The notes below the pieces were generated by a model. It was not told the origin of the DNA, made no database searches, and worked only from the letters and a program-made list of their open reading frames with translations. A DNA stretch of 64,000 nucleotides from CAITWD01 sp963727285 (GTDB lineage: Bacteria; Actinomycetota; Thermoleophilia; Miltoncostaeales; Miltoncostaeaceae). The DNA lies in NCBI GenBank assembly GCA_963727285.1, contig CAVSFF010000011.1:186001-250000 (forward strand). Reading direction: 5' to 3'. The translations under genes were made by a program, and so were the position numbers. Below are positions 8,494 through 19,618 of the stretch, piece by piece (the stretch's first letter is position 1; each line of letters starts with the position of its first letter).

Positions 8494-8709
8494 ATGAAGT
8501 CCGACATTCATCCCGACTACGTGGTCACTCAGGTTGTCTGCACCTGCGGCAACCACTTCGAGACGCGTTCGACCAAAGAGTCGATCAAGGTCGAGATCTG
8601 CAATCAGTGCCACCCGTTCTACACCGGGAAGCAGAAGCTCATCGACAGCGGTGGACGCGTCGAGCGCTTCCAGCGCAAGCTGGCCCGTCGCCAGAGGGCC
8701 CGCGACTAG
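8494..8709 (+). CDS. rpmE: 50S ribosomal protein L31, zinc-binding type
   Basis: 71 residues beginning MKSDIHPDY. Four cysteines (C16, C18, C36, C39) form the zinc-ribbon pattern of the C+ type of L31, located at the central protuberance of the large subunit. Bacteria with this type usually replace it with a cysteine-free paralogue under zinc starvation; no such copy is in the window. It is followed by prfA after a 72-bp gap, a common order in Gram-positive bacteria. ATG at 8494 gives the exact family N-terminus. Confidence 0.95.
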   Translation: MKSDIHPDYVVTQVVCTCGNHFETRSTKESIKVEICNQCHPFYTGKQKLIDSGGRVERFQRKLARRQRARD

Positions 8710-8781
8710 CATCGCCGGCCCGGGACTGGCGTTGTCGCCGCCGGACACGTGGCGGCGGTCAGCGCGGAATCTGGGAATGAC

Positions 8782-9861
8782 GTGAGCACCGGGATCACCG
8801 GTCTGGTCGAGCAGATCGAACGGACGCGCGACGAGTTGCAGGCGTCGTTGTCCGACCCTGCCTTGGCGTCCGATCGCGCGCGCTTCACGGAAGTCAACCG
8901 CCGCTGGTCGTCGCTGGCGCCCGCGATCATGCTCGTCGAACGGTGGCGGGATGCGTCTGCGCGGGCCGACGAGGCGACCGAACTCCTCGCGCTCGAGGAC
9001 GACGAGGACGTCCGCACGTTTCAGCGCGAGGCCGAGGAGGAGATGGAGGCGCTCGAGCCCCAGATCCGCGAGGCGATGGTCGAACCCGATCCAAACGACG
9101 AGAAGGACGTGATCGTCGAGATCCGGGCGGCGGCCGGTGGCGAGGAGGCCGCGCTGTTCGCGCGTCAGCTGCTGGAGATCTACCTGAAGTACGCCGAACG
9201 GCGGGGCTTCAAGACCGAGCAGCTGTCGTTGAGCGCCGCCGATGCCGGCGGGGTCAAGGACGTCACGATCGGCATCAAGGGCACCGGCGCCTACTCGGTC
9301 TTCAAGCACGAGGCCGGCGTTCATCGCGTCCAGCGGGTTCCCGAGACCGAGAGCCAGGGGCGGATCCACACCTCGACCGCCACCGTCGCCGTGCTCCCGG
9401 AGGCCGAGGACGTCGACGTCCAGATCAATCAGAACGACCTCAAGATCGACGTCTACCGCTCCAGCGGCCCCGGCGGCCAGAGCGTCAACACGACCGACTC
9501 CGCCGTGCGCATCACTCATCTGCCCACCGGGATCGTCGTGTCGATGCAGGACGAAAAAAGCCAGCTCCAGAATCGCGAACGTGGGATGCGCGTGCTGCGT
9601 GCGCGGCTGTTCGAGCGGGCCATGGCCGAGCAGGCCGCCCAGATCAGCTCGGCCCGTCGCGAGCAGCTCGGCAGCGGCGATCGCGCCGAAAAGGTGCGTA
9701 CCTACAACTACCCCCAGAACCGCGTGACCGACCATCGCGTGGGCCTGACCGTGCAGCTGCGCGAGGCCGTGCTGCAGGGGGACCTGTCGGACGTGACCGC
9801 CGCGCTCGCGGCCGAGGAGCGGCGCCAGCTGCTGGAGGCGCACGCCACCGGGGCGCAGTGA
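8782..9861 (+). CDS. prfA: Peptide chain release factor 1
   Basis: 359-residue class I release factor reading UAA and UAG. The stop-codon recognition tripeptide is P-E-T at residues 187-189 (the PxT motif of RF1) and the peptidyl-hydrolysis GGQ motif is at 231-233 within GPGGQSVNTTDSAVRITHLPTG. The GTG at 8782 (VSTGITGLVEQIERTRDEL) is preferred over the in-frame GTG at 8749 because it matches the usual RF1 length. prmC, which methylates the GGQ glutamine, follows 10 bases after the stop. Confidence 0.93.
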   Translation: MSTGITGLVEQIERTRDELQASLSDPALASDRARFTEVNRRWSSLAPAIMLVERWRDASARADEATELLALEDDEDVRTFQREAEEEMEALEPQIREAMVEPDPNDEKDVIVEIRAAAGGEEAALFARQLLEIYLKYAERRGFKTEQLSLSAADAGGVKDVTIGIKGTGAYSVFKHEAGVHRVQRVPETESQGRIHTSTATVAVLPEAEDVDVQINQNDLKIDVYRSSGPGGQSVNTTDSAVRITHLPTGIVVSMQDEKSQLQNRERGMRVLRARLFERAMAEQAAQISSARREQLGSGDRAEKVRTYNYPQNRVTDHRVGLTVQLREAVLQGDLSDVTAALAAEERRQLLEAHATGAQ

Positions 9862-9871
9862 CGAGGCGCCG

Positions 9872-10717
9872 GTGAGCGCTGACCCGTTGACCCTCGGCGA
9901 GGTCGTCGGCCGCACCGCGGCATATTTCGCGACGGCCGGCTCGGCGAGCCCGCGCCTGGACGCCGATCTGGTGGTCGCCCACGCGCTGGGCCTCGAGCGG
10001 CTCGAGGTCTACACGCACTTCGACCGGCCCTTGCGCGCAGAAGAGCTCGCGGCCGCGCGCGAGCTCGTGGCACGTCGCGGGAGACGCGAGCCGATCGCCT
10101 ACATCCTCGGGCGTCGCGGGTTCCGGCGCATCGAGCTCGAGGTCGGACCGGCGGTCCTCGTCCCGCGTCCGGAGACCGAAGTGCTCGTCGAATGGGTGAT
10201 CGAGACGGCGCCCGAGGGTGCGGCCGTACTCGACTGGGGGACCGGCAGCGGTGCGATCGCCCTCGCGCTCGCCGACGAGCGCCCGGACCTTGGGATCACC
10301 GGCATCGATCTGTCTGCGGACGCGCTCGCCGTGGCGGCCGCCAACGGGACCCGACTCGGGCTCGAGGTCGAATGGCTTGCATCCGACGGCTTCGCCGCGC
10401 TGGACGGGCGGAGATTCGGGGTCATCGTCGCAAACCCCCCGTATCTGTCCGAGGCCGAGTTCGCCGATGCACCGCCCGAGCTCGGCTTCGAGCCGCGAGC
10501 GGCACTCGTCGGCGGCCCGCGCGGCGACGAGGCGATCGCCGCCATCGCCGCCGCCGCACCGGCACATCTCGTCCCGGACGGGGTGCTGATCATGGAGATC
10601 GGCGGCGGCCAGGCCGCCGCGACGGTTGCCCTGCTGGAGGCGCACGGGTTCGTCGACCTCGCGGTCCGACGCGATCTGGCGGGGATCGATCGGGCGGTGT
10701 TTGCGCGCCGCGGCTGA
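9872..10717 (+). CDS. prmC: Release factor glutamine N5-methyltransferase
   Basis: 281 residues. SAM-dependent methyltransferase that modifies the GGQ glutamine of RF1 and RF2. The SAM site is LDWGTGSGAIALALADE, and the catalytic NPPY, which binds the glutamine side chain, is at residues 188-191 followed by LSEAEF. An N-terminal helical bundle of about 75 residues, typical of PrmC, is present. GTG start 10 bases behind prfA, clearly co-transcribed with it. Confidence 0.92.
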   Translation: MSADPLTLGEVVGRTAAYFATAGSASPRLDADLVVAHALGLERLEVYTHFDRPLRAEELAAARELVARRGRREPIAYILGRRGFRRIELEVGPAVLVPRPETEVLVEWVIETAPEGAAVLDWGTGSGAIALALADERPDLGITGIDLSADALAVAAANGTRLGLEVEWLASDGFAALDGRRFGVIVANPPYLSEAEFADAPPELGFEPRAALVGGPRGDEAIAAIAAAAPAHLVPDGVLIMEIGGGQAAATVALLEAHGFVDLAVRRDLAGIDRAVFARRG

Positions 10718-10796
10718 GCGGCGGCGCGGCGGCCTCCGGCGAATGCGGCGTGTACCCTCGTAGAGGTATCCGCCACGACGGAATGAGGGGCAGCCA

Positions 10797-12090
10797 GTGA
10801 GCTTCGCTGACCAGACCAGCTATCTGTCTCAGGACATCAGCGAGGTCGATCCCGAGATCGCCCGCCTCCTGAACGCAGAACTCGAGCGCCAGTCCGACAC
10901 GCTCGAGATGATCGCCAGCGAGAACTTCACGAGCCTCGCCGTGCTGCAGGCGGTGGGGTCTGTGCTCACCAACAAATACGCCGAAGGGTTGCCGCACCGG
11001 CGGTACTACGGTGGCTGCGAGGTGGTCGACGAGGTCGAGGAACTGGCCATCGCGCGCGCCAAGGCCGTCTTCGGCTGCGAGCACGTCAACGTGCAACCGC
11101 ACTCCGGGGCGACGGCCAACGAAGCGGCGTATCAGGCCGTCCTGGCGCCCGGCGACCGCGTGCTGGCGATGGCCCTGGCCCACGGCGGACACCTCTCGCA
11201 CGGGCTGAAGGTCAATTTCTCCGGTCGGCTCTACGAATTCGAGCACTACGGCGTGCGGCGCGAGGACTGCCGGATCGACATCGACCAGGTCGCGCGAGAT
11301 GGCCCGCGCACTGCGCCCGAAGCTGATCGTCGCGGGCGCCTCGGCCTATCCGCGCATCATCGACTTTGCCGCGTTCCGGGCGATCGCCGACGAGGTCGGG
11401 GCACTGTTCATGGTCGATATGGCCCACATCTCGGGCCTGGTGGCCGGCGGTGTGCACCCGACGCCGGTCGGGATCGCCGACATCGTGACCACCACGTTGC
11501 ACAAGAGCCTCGGCGGCCCGCGCTCGGGGATGATTATGTGCAATGCCGATCTTGCCAGCGCCATCGACCGTGCCGTGTTCCCGGGCCTTCAGGGCGGACC
11601 ATTGATGCACGTGATCGCGGGCAAGGCCGTCTCACTCGGTCACGCCCAGACCGAGGAGTTCCGTGAGCGCCAGCGCCAGGTGGTGGCCAACACCGCCGCG
11701 CTTGCCGACGGGCTGATCGGCGGCGGGGTGTCGCTGGTGACCGGCGGCACGGACAATCATCTCGTGCTCGTCGACCTGTCGCAGACCGAGCTGACCGGCG
11801 CCGACGCCGAGGTCCGGCTCGACCGCGCCGGGATCACCGTCAACAAGAACGGGATCCCCTTCGACGAGCGGCCGCCCACGGTCACGTCGGGCCTACGGAT
11901 CGGGACGCCGGCGCTGACCACGCGCGGTCTCAAGGAGGCCGAGATGCGCGAGATCGCCAGCGTCATCAGCGCGGCCCTCGAGCCTGCGGTCACGGACGGC
12001 GAGTTGGCGGTCCTGCGCGAGCGCTCCCAGGCGATTTCGGAGCGGTTCCCGCTGTACCCGCAGCTGGTGTCGGGGTCGGCCATCGCATGA
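10797..12090 (+). CDS. glyA: Serine hydroxymethyltransferase, frame interrupted near 11295
   Basis: PLP enzyme interconverting serine plus tetrahydrofolate with glycine plus 5,10-methylene-THF. The N-terminal part (10797 to about 11295) has LEMIASENFTS and NKYAEGLPHRRYYGG; the C-terminal part (from about 11296) has VDMAHISGLVAGG and the PLP lysine in TTTLHKSLGGPRSG (codon at 11503). The pieces are two bases out of frame. Restoring CG in the run CGCGCGAGATG yields QVAREMARALRPK and 431 residues, the usual length. The gene is normally essential or nearly so, which favours sequence error over inactivation. GTG start preceded by GAGGGG. Confidence 0.9.
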
Positions 12091-12109
12091 CCGCGGGGAC
12101 CCCCGTCTG

Positions 12110-12952
12110 ATGGGGGAACCCCTGGGCACGCGGCGGGGCCCGGCGCTGGTGACCGGCGCGTCGTCGGGTCTGGGCCGGGACTTCGCCGTCGCCCTTGCGG
12201 CCCGCGGGCACGACCTCCTGCTGGTGGCCCGGCGCGCCGGGCGCCTCGAGGATCTGGCCGTCCGGCTCCGCAGCGATCACGGTGTCCGCGTCGCGGTGCT
12301 CGCATGCGATCTGGCCACCGACGACGGGCTGGCTGCGGTGCACGCCGCGCTCGAGACCGCGCCGCTCGAGGTCGCCGTGCTGAACGCCGGCTTCGGGTCG
12401 CTCGGCCCGTTCGCCGACGCCGACCGCCTGCGCGAAGACCGGATGGTGCGGCTCAACTGCGAGGCGGTCGTCGACCTGGCCCGCTGGGTGATCCCGGGGA
12501 TGTGCCGGCGTCGCGGCGGGAGCGTGATCATCACCAGTTCCGCAGCCGCGTTCCACCCGGTGCCGTACATGGCGACGTACGGCGCGACCAAGGCGTTTAC
12601 GCTCCACTTCGCCAGAGCCCTCCACGAGGAACTGCGGGGCACCGGCGTCGGGGTCCTGGCCGTGTGCCCGGGGCCGACGGCCACCGAGTTCTCCGAGGTC
12701 CTGAGCGCCGCCGGCCGCGGCGCCTCGGGATGGCCATCGGCGATGCCCATCGACACTCCGGCGACGGTCGTGGCCGCGGCCCTCGCTGCCGCGGATCGGC
12801 ACCGGGCCGTTGTGGCGACCGGACGCGTGTCACGGCTCACCCGGATCGGGACCGCGCTGATTCCCACCGCATGGACCTTGCGGGCGGTCGGAATGGTGCA
12901 CCGGCACCGGGCCCGGACGGTGAAATCGGCAGGGAAGCCCGATCGAATCTAG
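12110..12952 (+). CDS. Short-chain dehydrogenase/reductase
   Basis: 280-residue classical SDR with an NAD(P)-binding TGASSGLG motif at residues 15-22, the NAG motif at 92-94, the catalytic Ser at 143/144 and Y157-x3-K161 (YGATK). The Arg-rich stretch after the second strand (LVARRAGRLEDL) suggests NADP(H). The C-terminal extension of about 60 residues resembles SDRs acting on lipid or steroid substrates. It starts 20 bases after glyA and is followed by a lipid-carrier glycosyltransferase. The substrate cannot be deduced. Confidence 0.85.
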   Translation: MGEPLGTRRGPALVTGASSGLGRDFAVALAARGHDLLLVARRAGRLEDLAVRLRSDHGVRVAVLACDLATDDGLAAVHAALETAPLEVAVLNAGFGSLGPFADADRLREDRMVRLNCEAVVDLARWVIPGMCRRRGGSVIITSSAAAFHPVPYMATYGATKAFTLHFARALHEELRGTGVGVLAVCPGPTATEFSEVLSAAGRGASGWPSAMPIDTPATVVAAALAAADRHRAVVATGRVSRLTRIGTALIPTAWTLRAVGMVHRHRARTVKSAGKPDRI

Positions 12953-13027
12953 AATCGGTACGCGCGGGAGCCCGGTACGCTGTGCCGGGCGACGGATCGC
13001 CGTCTCGCGCGATCGGGGGCAGGACTC

Positions 13028-14149
13028 GTGACCACAACACTGATCCCAGTGCTCTGTGCGATCGTCGCCGCAGGGGTGGCGATCGGGCTCACGCCGCTTG
13101 CCTCGATGTTCGCGCGCAGGGTCGGGGCGGTCGACCTTCCCTCCGGCCGCCGCATCCACACCCGCCCGACCCCGCGCCTCGGCGGCCTGGCGATCATGGG
13201 CGCGGTGCTGGTCCCGACGCTGTACTACCTTCCGGCCACCCCGCAGGCGCGGGCGCTCCTGGTCGGTGCGGTTCTGGTCGGGGCGCTGGGCGCCGTCGAC
13301 GACATCTTCGGCCTGGACCCGATCGTCAAACTCGTCGGTCAGGTCGCGTGCGCCGCGGTACCGGTCGCCGCCGGGCTGACGATCGACCACATCACGTTGC
13401 CGGTGCTCGGAGTCCACAACCTCGGGGCGATGCAGTACCCGGTGACGATCCTGTGGTTCGTCGCCATCGTCAACATGATCAACTTCATCGACGGCATGGA
13501 CGGTCTGGCGGCCGGTGTCGCGGGCCTCTCGGCGATCATGTTCGCCATCCTGGCCGCGTCGCTCGATCGCGCCGACCCGGCGATCCTGGCCGCCGCGATC
13601 GCCGGCGCTTGCGCCGGGTTCCTGGTGTTCAACTTCCACCCGGCCAAGGTCTTCATGGGGGACTCGGGTTCGATGTTCCTCGGGTTCGTGCTGGCCGGGG
13701 TGGCGGTCAACGGGGTGGTCAAGAGCGCTGCGACGGTCGCCCTGCTCGGGCCGCTGTTGGTCCTGTCGATCCCGATCCTCGATACGTCGTTCGTGATCAT
13801 GCGCCGGATCAAGAACCGCCAGCCGGTCTACATGGCCGACCGCAGCCACTTCCACCACCGCTTCTTTACGATCGGGTGGGGCCAGCGCAAGACGGTGCTG
13901 GCGATGTATGCGTGGTGCGTGCTGCTCGGTGCGTTCGCGCTCGCGATCCGTTTTGTGCCGATCCGGACCCGGTCAGGCGAGTGGTCGGCGGCGGGGACCC
14001 TGACGCTGGCGATCTTCGGTCTGATCTCGCTCGCGGCCGGGATCTATCTGGTGTACGTGCTCGAGATCCTCAAGTGGCGGAGCACGCCCGTGGTCAAGAT
14101 CGTGCGCGATCGCGCCGAGAATCGCGCCCGCGAGAACACGACGGCCTAG
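13028..14149 (+). CDS. wecA: Undecaprenyl-phosphate sugar-1-phosphate transferase (WecA/TagO/Rfe family)
   Basis: 373-residue multi-pass membrane protein of the MraY/WecA superfamily, which transfers a sugar-1-phosphate (usually GlcNAc-1-P) to a polyprenyl phosphate. Motifs: RRIHTRPTPRLGGLAI near the N-terminus, the DD pair in GAVDDIFGLD, NFIDGMDGLAAG, and FMGDSGSMFLGF, with the histidine-rich HFHHRF loop near residue 277 typical of the GlcNAc-1-P branch. About eleven hydrophobic segments are visible. GTG start. In actinobacteria this enzyme starts arabinogalactan linker or wall-polysaccharide synthesis. It directly precedes the ATP synthase operon, a recurrent order in this phylum. Confidence 0.88.
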   Translation: MTTTLIPVLCAIVAAGVAIGLTPLASMFARRVGAVDLPSGRRIHTRPTPRLGGLAIMGAVLVPTLYYLPATPQARALLVGAVLVGALGAVDDIFGLDPIVKLVGQVACAAVPVAAGLTIDHITLPVLGVHNLGAMQYPVTILWFVAIVNMINFIDGMDGLAAGVAGLSAIMFAILAASLDRADPAILAAAIAGACAGFLVFNFHPAKVFMGDSGSMFLGFVLAGVAVNGVVKSAATVALLGPLLVLSIPILDTSFVIMRRIKNRQPVYMADRSHFHHRFFTIGWGQRKTVLAMYAWCVLLGAFALAIRFVPIRTRSGEWSAAGTLTLAIFGLISLAAGIYLVYVLEILKWRSTPVVKIVRDRAENRARENTTA

Positions 14150-14234
14150 GGTCCCGGTCGTCGCTGGGTCGCCCGGGCACTGACGGTCGGCCCGGATCCG
14201 CACGCATTGACGGACAATTTGGGCCTTCGGGCCG

Positions 14235-14263
14235 TTGCCGTTGGCCGAAATCCCTGGCATACT
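14235..14263 (+). promoter_or_regulatory. Promoter of the ATP synthase operon
   Basis: TTGCCG (14235-14240), a 17-base spacer and CATACT (14258-14263) with a TGG extension just upstream. It lies in the 215-bp gap before atpI and is the best promoter-like sequence there. Confidence 0.5.
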
Positions 14264-14364
14264 CGGCGCCGCCCGCAGCCGGGGTCTCCCCTTGAGCGCG
14301 GGCGTCACTGTGCCTGAAGGAGTTCTGACTCGCTCCGTCCCACCTTCTCGTCCGCTGGACACGC

Positions 14365-14796
14365 ATGAGCGTGGCTCTCTACCCGCGACCCCGGGAAGGG
14401 GCGCTGCCGTTCGCCGCCGCCACGCTGGGGTTCATCGTGTGCGTCCTGGCGGCGCCGGTGGTCTGGGCGGTGTACGGGCCGATGGCCGGTTGGGCGCTGG
14501 GCGTCGCGCTCTGGACGATCAACTGGATCCTGTCGCAGATGGCGACCAAGTACGCCCTCGCCTCCAGCCCGACGACCGCGGTGGGCGTCTCCGGCGTCTC
14601 GATGATGTTCCGGGCGTTCTTCGTGGCGATCGTGGTCTTCGTCGTGGCCGTACGGGTCTCGCACGCGATCGCCGTGACTGCCGCCCTGGTCTTCTTGGCC
14701 GCCTTCACCTTCGATCTCATGGGCCGCGTGTTCCTGTTCCACATGCATGAGCGCGCGCGTCAGACCGCAAACCAAAAGGGCCCTGCCGACTCATGA
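14365..14796 (+). CDS. atpI: AtpI-like membrane protein at the head of the ATP synthase operon
   Basis: 143 residues with four hydrophobic segments (about residues 18-38, 42-58, 78-98 and 102-120) separated by short charged loops. Position directly before atpB and topology match the variable AtpI/subunit I family, proposed to help assemble the c-ring or import magnesium. Sequence conservation in that family is low, so the name rests mainly on context. The stop overlaps the atpB start (ATGA, 14793-14796). Confidence 0.7.
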   Translation: MSVALYPRPREGALPFAAATLGFIVCVLAAPVVWAVYGPMAGWALGVALWTINWILSQMATKYALASSPTTAVGVSGVSMMFRAFFVAIVVFVVAVRVSHAIAVTAALVFLAAFTFDLMGRVFLFHMHERARQTANQKGPADS

Positions 14797-15670
14797 CCCT
14801 GGCGCGTTTCCGTGCGGCAATCTTCGCCGCATCCGCAGTTCTGCTGGCGATTCCCGCGATCGGGTCCGCGAAGCCCGCGTTCGATCCGTCACAGGAATTC
14901 GGACAGGACCGGTACATCGACCTGAACTTCGGGTCGATCGACCTGTCGATCAACAAGGCCGTCATCTACCTGCTGCTGAGCACGGGCATCATCTGCATCG
15001 GCAGCCTTGTGGTCGTCCGCCGCGGCCTGCGCCCGCGTCCGGGCAAGGGCCAGAACATCGTCGAGCTCGCCTACGAGTTCGCCGAGGGCCAGATCGGCCG
15101 CGCCACGCTGCCGGCCAAGGCCTTCCCGACATGGTTTCCGTATCTGGCCACGCTGTTCCTGTTCATCGCGGTGAACAACCTGATCAGCTTCATCCCGCTC
15201 CCGATCTCCAGCGAGAAGGGCGGCCTGTCCGTGTCGTCGCTGCCCGACTTCGGGCTCTACGCGGCGACCGCCAACATCAACGTCACGCTGACGCTGGCCG
15301 CCATCACCTTCCTGGCGACCCACATCGTGGGCGTACGCGCCCACGGGGTCCCGGGTACCTCAAGACGCTCGTCCCGGACGCTCCGCGAGCCGTCAAACCC
15401 TTCATCTTCGTCATCGAGATCCTGTCGCAACTGCTGCGGCTGGTGAGCCTCTCGGTACGTCTGTTCGCCAACCTGTTGGCGGGCCACCTGCTGATCATCA
15501 TGGCCGCGGGCTTCGTGGTTCTGGTGGGCAGCTACATCGGGGTCGTCGCGATTCCCTTCGCCCTCTTCTTTTACGTGTTCGAGTGGGTGCTGGTCGCCGG
15601 CCTGCAGGCTTTCATCTTTGCGCTGCTGAGCGGGATCTACATCGGCTACGCAATCGAAGCACCGCACTGA
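14793..15670 (+). CDS. atpB: ATP synthase Fo subunit a, one base missing near 15355
   Basis: Membrane stator subunit forming the proton half-channels. The first 60% (to about 15355) reads MTLARF...PYLATLFLFIAVNNLISFIPLPIS; the rest, in the next frame, reads YLKTLVPDAP...LSVRLFANLLAGHLLIIM, which contains the essential Arg of the VRLFAN helix. Restoring one G in CCGGGTACC gives VPGYLKTLVP and 292 residues. A working ATP synthase needs this gene, so the gap is almost certainly a consensus error in a G-run. The first 25 residues look like a cleavable signal segment, seen in some actinobacterial a-subunits. Confidence 0.9.
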
Positions 15671-15691
15671 TATTCAGGAATAAGGAGAGTC

Positions 15692-15952
15692 ATGGCAGTC
15701 GTTCAAGTAGGACTTACCGGCAACATCGTCGATGCGGCGAAGGCCCTCACGCTGGGTCTCTCGACCGGTCTCGGCGCCATCGGCCCGGGTATTGGCGTGG
15801 GTTACCTGATGGGTAAGACGGTCGAGTCGGTCGCCCGCCAGCCGGAGCTGCGCGGTGAACTGCTCTCGATCACGTTCTTGGGTCTGGCCCTTACCGAGGC
15901 CATCACCTTTTACGCCCTGCTCATGGGCTTCGTCGCCTTCTTCCTGGTCTAG
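15692..15952 (+). CDS. atpE: ATP synthase Fo subunit c
   Basis: 86-residue hairpin proteolipid of the rotor ring. Helix 1 has the glycine-rich packing motif (GLGAIGPGIGVG), the polar loop is RQPE at 49-52 and the proton-binding carboxylate is E69 in GLALTEAITFY. The residues around E69 fit a proton rather than a sodium enzyme, with no extra polar Na+ ligands obvious. A good AAGGAG site (15682-15687) precedes the ATG. Confidence 0.95.
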   Translation: MAVVQVGLTGNIVDAAKALTLGLSTGLGAIGPGIGVGYLMGKTVESVARQPELRGELLSITFLGLALTEAITFYALLMGFVAFFLV

Positions 15953-15955
15953 CCC

Positions 15956-16504
15956 ATGCCGGTGCATCTCGCACACATCGACGTAGTCCAGTCGGGGAAT
16001 CCCCTGCTCCAGCCGAGCCCGGGTCTGATGGTGTGGACCCTGGTGACGTTCGGGCTGACCCTGTTCATCCTGAGCAAATGGGTGTTCCCGCCGGTGGCCA
16101 AGGCGATCGAGAACCGCCGCCAGGAGATCGCGCAGAGCATCGACGAGGCGGAACGCAGCCGCGACGAGGCCTTGCAGCTTCTGGACGAGTACAAGATCCG
16201 TCTGTCCGAGGCCCAGAAGGAAGCCGATGCGCTCCGTGAACGCGGACGCAAGGACGGCGAGCGCAGGGGTGCGGAGCTGGTGTCCGCAGCGCAGGAGCAG
16301 AGTCAACGGGTCCTGGCCGACCAGGGTGCGCAACTGGACGCCCAGGCACGTCAGGCGGCGTCGGGCCTCCGGGACGGCGTGGTCGATCTGGCGATCGCCG
16401 CGGCCGAGAAGGCCACGCGCGGTGCGCTGTCCGACGCGGACCATCGCCGTCTGATCGAAGAGGCGTTGACCGAAGCCGACCTCTCGAAGCTGACGCGGGC
16501 ATAG
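15956..16504 (+). CDS. atpF: ATP synthase Fo subunit b
   Basis: 182 residues: one N-terminal transmembrane helix (about residues 24-46, GLMVWTLVTFGLTLFILSKW) followed by a long charged coiled coil, the peripheral stalk that holds the alpha3beta3 head. The pattern KAIENRRQEIAQSIDEAERSR is typical. Starts three bases after the atpE stop. Confidence 0.93.
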   Translation: MPVHLAHIDVVQSGNPLLQPSPGLMVWTLVTFGLTLFILSKWVFPPVAKAIENRRQEIAQSIDEAERSRDEALQLLDEYKIRLSEAQKEADALRERGRKDGERRGAELVSAAQEQSQRVLADQGAQLDAQARQAASGLRDGVVDLAIAAAEKATRGALSDADHRRLIEEALTEADLSKLTRA

Positions 16505-16516
16505 GGGCACGAACGA

Positions 16517-17077
16517 GTGAGCGTTGCCGCCACATACGCCGAGGCCCTCTACGAAGCCGCCGTCGACAAGGGGGTTGTCCCCGAGATCGCCGCGCAGCTG
16601 TCCGAATTCCGTGGAGCCGTCGACGAGAGCCCCGAGCTTCGCGACGTGCTCGAGAACCCGGAGTTCGACACCCGTGTCAAGAAGGGTGTGCTGGGAAAGG
16701 TCCTCGAGGGCGCGAACGAGCTGCTCGCGAACTTCGTGCAGGTGCTGCTCGACCGCGGCCGCCAGGACGAACTCCCGGCGATTGCCGCCGAGTTCGCCGC
16801 TCGTGTCGCCGCCGCCGAGGGTCGCCTGCGCGTGACCGTGCGCACGGCGATTTCGTTGCCCGACGATCTTCGTGACCGCCTGGTTGCCCAGATCTCAGAA
16901 CGTACCGGCCGCTCCGTGGACATCGACACGATCGTCGATCCCGAGATTGTGGGTGGCCTTGTGATTGAAAGCGACGGTTCCGTGGTGGATGCGTCCGTGC
17001 GTCAGCGTCTGGCCGATTTGCGCCAGGGCATGCTGCACGCTTCGGTACGCGACGCGGTCGCCGCCGAGAGCGCCTGA
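16517..17077 (+). CDS. atpH: ATP synthase F1 subunit delta
   Basis: 186 residues, linking the b stalk to the top of the F1 head. The N-terminal six-helix domain begins VSVAATYAEALYEAA, and the C-terminal part shows the family pattern DPEIVGGLVIESDGSVVDASVRQRL. A single delta domain of normal length, not the b-delta fusion found in mycobacteria, which is a useful taxonomic clue. GTG start 13 bases after atpF. Confidence 0.93.
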   Translation: MSVAATYAEALYEAAVDKGVVPEIAAQLSEFRGAVDESPELRDVLENPEFDTRVKKGVLGKVLEGANELLANFVQVLLDRGRQDELPAIAAEFAARVAAAEGRLRVTVRTAISLPDDLRDRLVAQISERTGRSVDIDTIVDPEIVGGLVIESDGSVVDASVRQRLADLRQGMLHASVRDAVAAESA

Positions 17078-17108
17078 ACTGACCGACGAGAAAGGGACGA
17101 CTAGACCG

Positions 17109-18674
<1,566 letters not shown>

Positions 18675-18684
18675 TACGCGCTGA

Positions 18685-19587
18685 ATGGCAAGCCAACGCG
18701 ACATCAAGCGCCGCATCGAGTCGGTGCGCAACACCCGCAAGATCACGCGGGCGATGGAGCTCGTCGCCTCGGCGAAACTCCGCCGTGCCCAGGAGCGGAT
18801 CGAGGCCCTGCGCCCGTACGCCCAGGGGATGCGCGAGCAGATGGCCCAGGCGGCACGTCAGTCGGAGGGGCTGCGGAACTTCGTGCTCCTCGATGAGCGC
18901 ACCGAGGTCAACAAAGCGGCCGTGGTGACGATCACCGGCGACCGCGGTCTGGCAGGAGCCTTCAACGTCAACATCCTGCGCGCCGGGTTTGCGGCCGACG
19001 CCGACCTGCGCCACGGCGGCGCCGACGAGGTCGTCTACGTCGGGGTCGGCAAGAAGGGCGCCGGTACGCTGCGGTTTCGCGACAAGCCGATCGAGCAGAC
19101 CTTCGAGGGCTTCTCGGACAATCCGAGTTTCCACGATGCCGAAGCGGTTGCCGACTACCTGGTGGACCTGTTTACGGCGGGCACGGTCGACCGGGTGCTC
19201 CTGGTCTACAACGCCTTCCGTTCGGTGATGCAGCAGGAAGTCGTCATCGAGCAGCTCCTGCCGATCGAGCGCCACGTGGTGCTCGGACATGACATCGCCC
19301 CGGACCCGAAGGACGTCAAGCCCGCCACGTCGCTGGTGCTGTTCGAGCCCAGTGCCGAGGAGGTGTTGACCCGGCTCCTGCCGACGTACGTCAACGTCAC
19401 GATCTACCGCGCGCTGCTCGAGAGCGCCGCGGCCGAACATGCCGCCCGCCGCAGCGCCATGCGCAACGCGTCGGACAACGCGGCGAACCTGATTGCCGAT
19501 TACACCCTGAAGATGAACCGGGCCCGCCAGGCCGCCATTACCCAGGAAATTCTGGAAGTGGTGTCCGGCGCGGATGCCCTCCAGTAG
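18685..19587 (+). CDS. atpG: ATP synthase F1 subunit gamma
   Basis: 300 residues, the central rotor shaft. The N-terminal helix RDIKRRIESVRNTRKITRAMELVASAKLRRAQ and the C-terminal helix with the NASDNA motif and MNRARQAAITQEILEVVSGA are the two strands of the coiled coil. The ITGDRGLAGAFN motif is also conserved. ATG at 18685, eleven bases after the atpA stop. Confidence 0.94.
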   Translation: MASQRDIKRRIESVRNTRKITRAMELVASAKLRRAQERIEALRPYAQGMREQMAQAARQSEGLRNFVLLDERTEVNKAAVVTITGDRGLAGAFNVNILRAGFAADADLRHGGADEVVYVGVGKKGAGTLRFRDKPIEQTFEGFSDNPSFHDAEAVADYLVDLFTAGTVDRVLLVYNAFRSVMQQEVVIEQLLPIERHVVLGHDIAPDPKDVKPATSLVLFEPSAEEVLTRLLPTYVNVTIYRALLESAAAEHAARRSAMRNASDNAANLIADYTLKMNRARQAAITQEILEVVSGADALQ

Positions 19588-19618
19588 CTGATGACCAGAC
19601 GAGGAGCGCGACGCACGC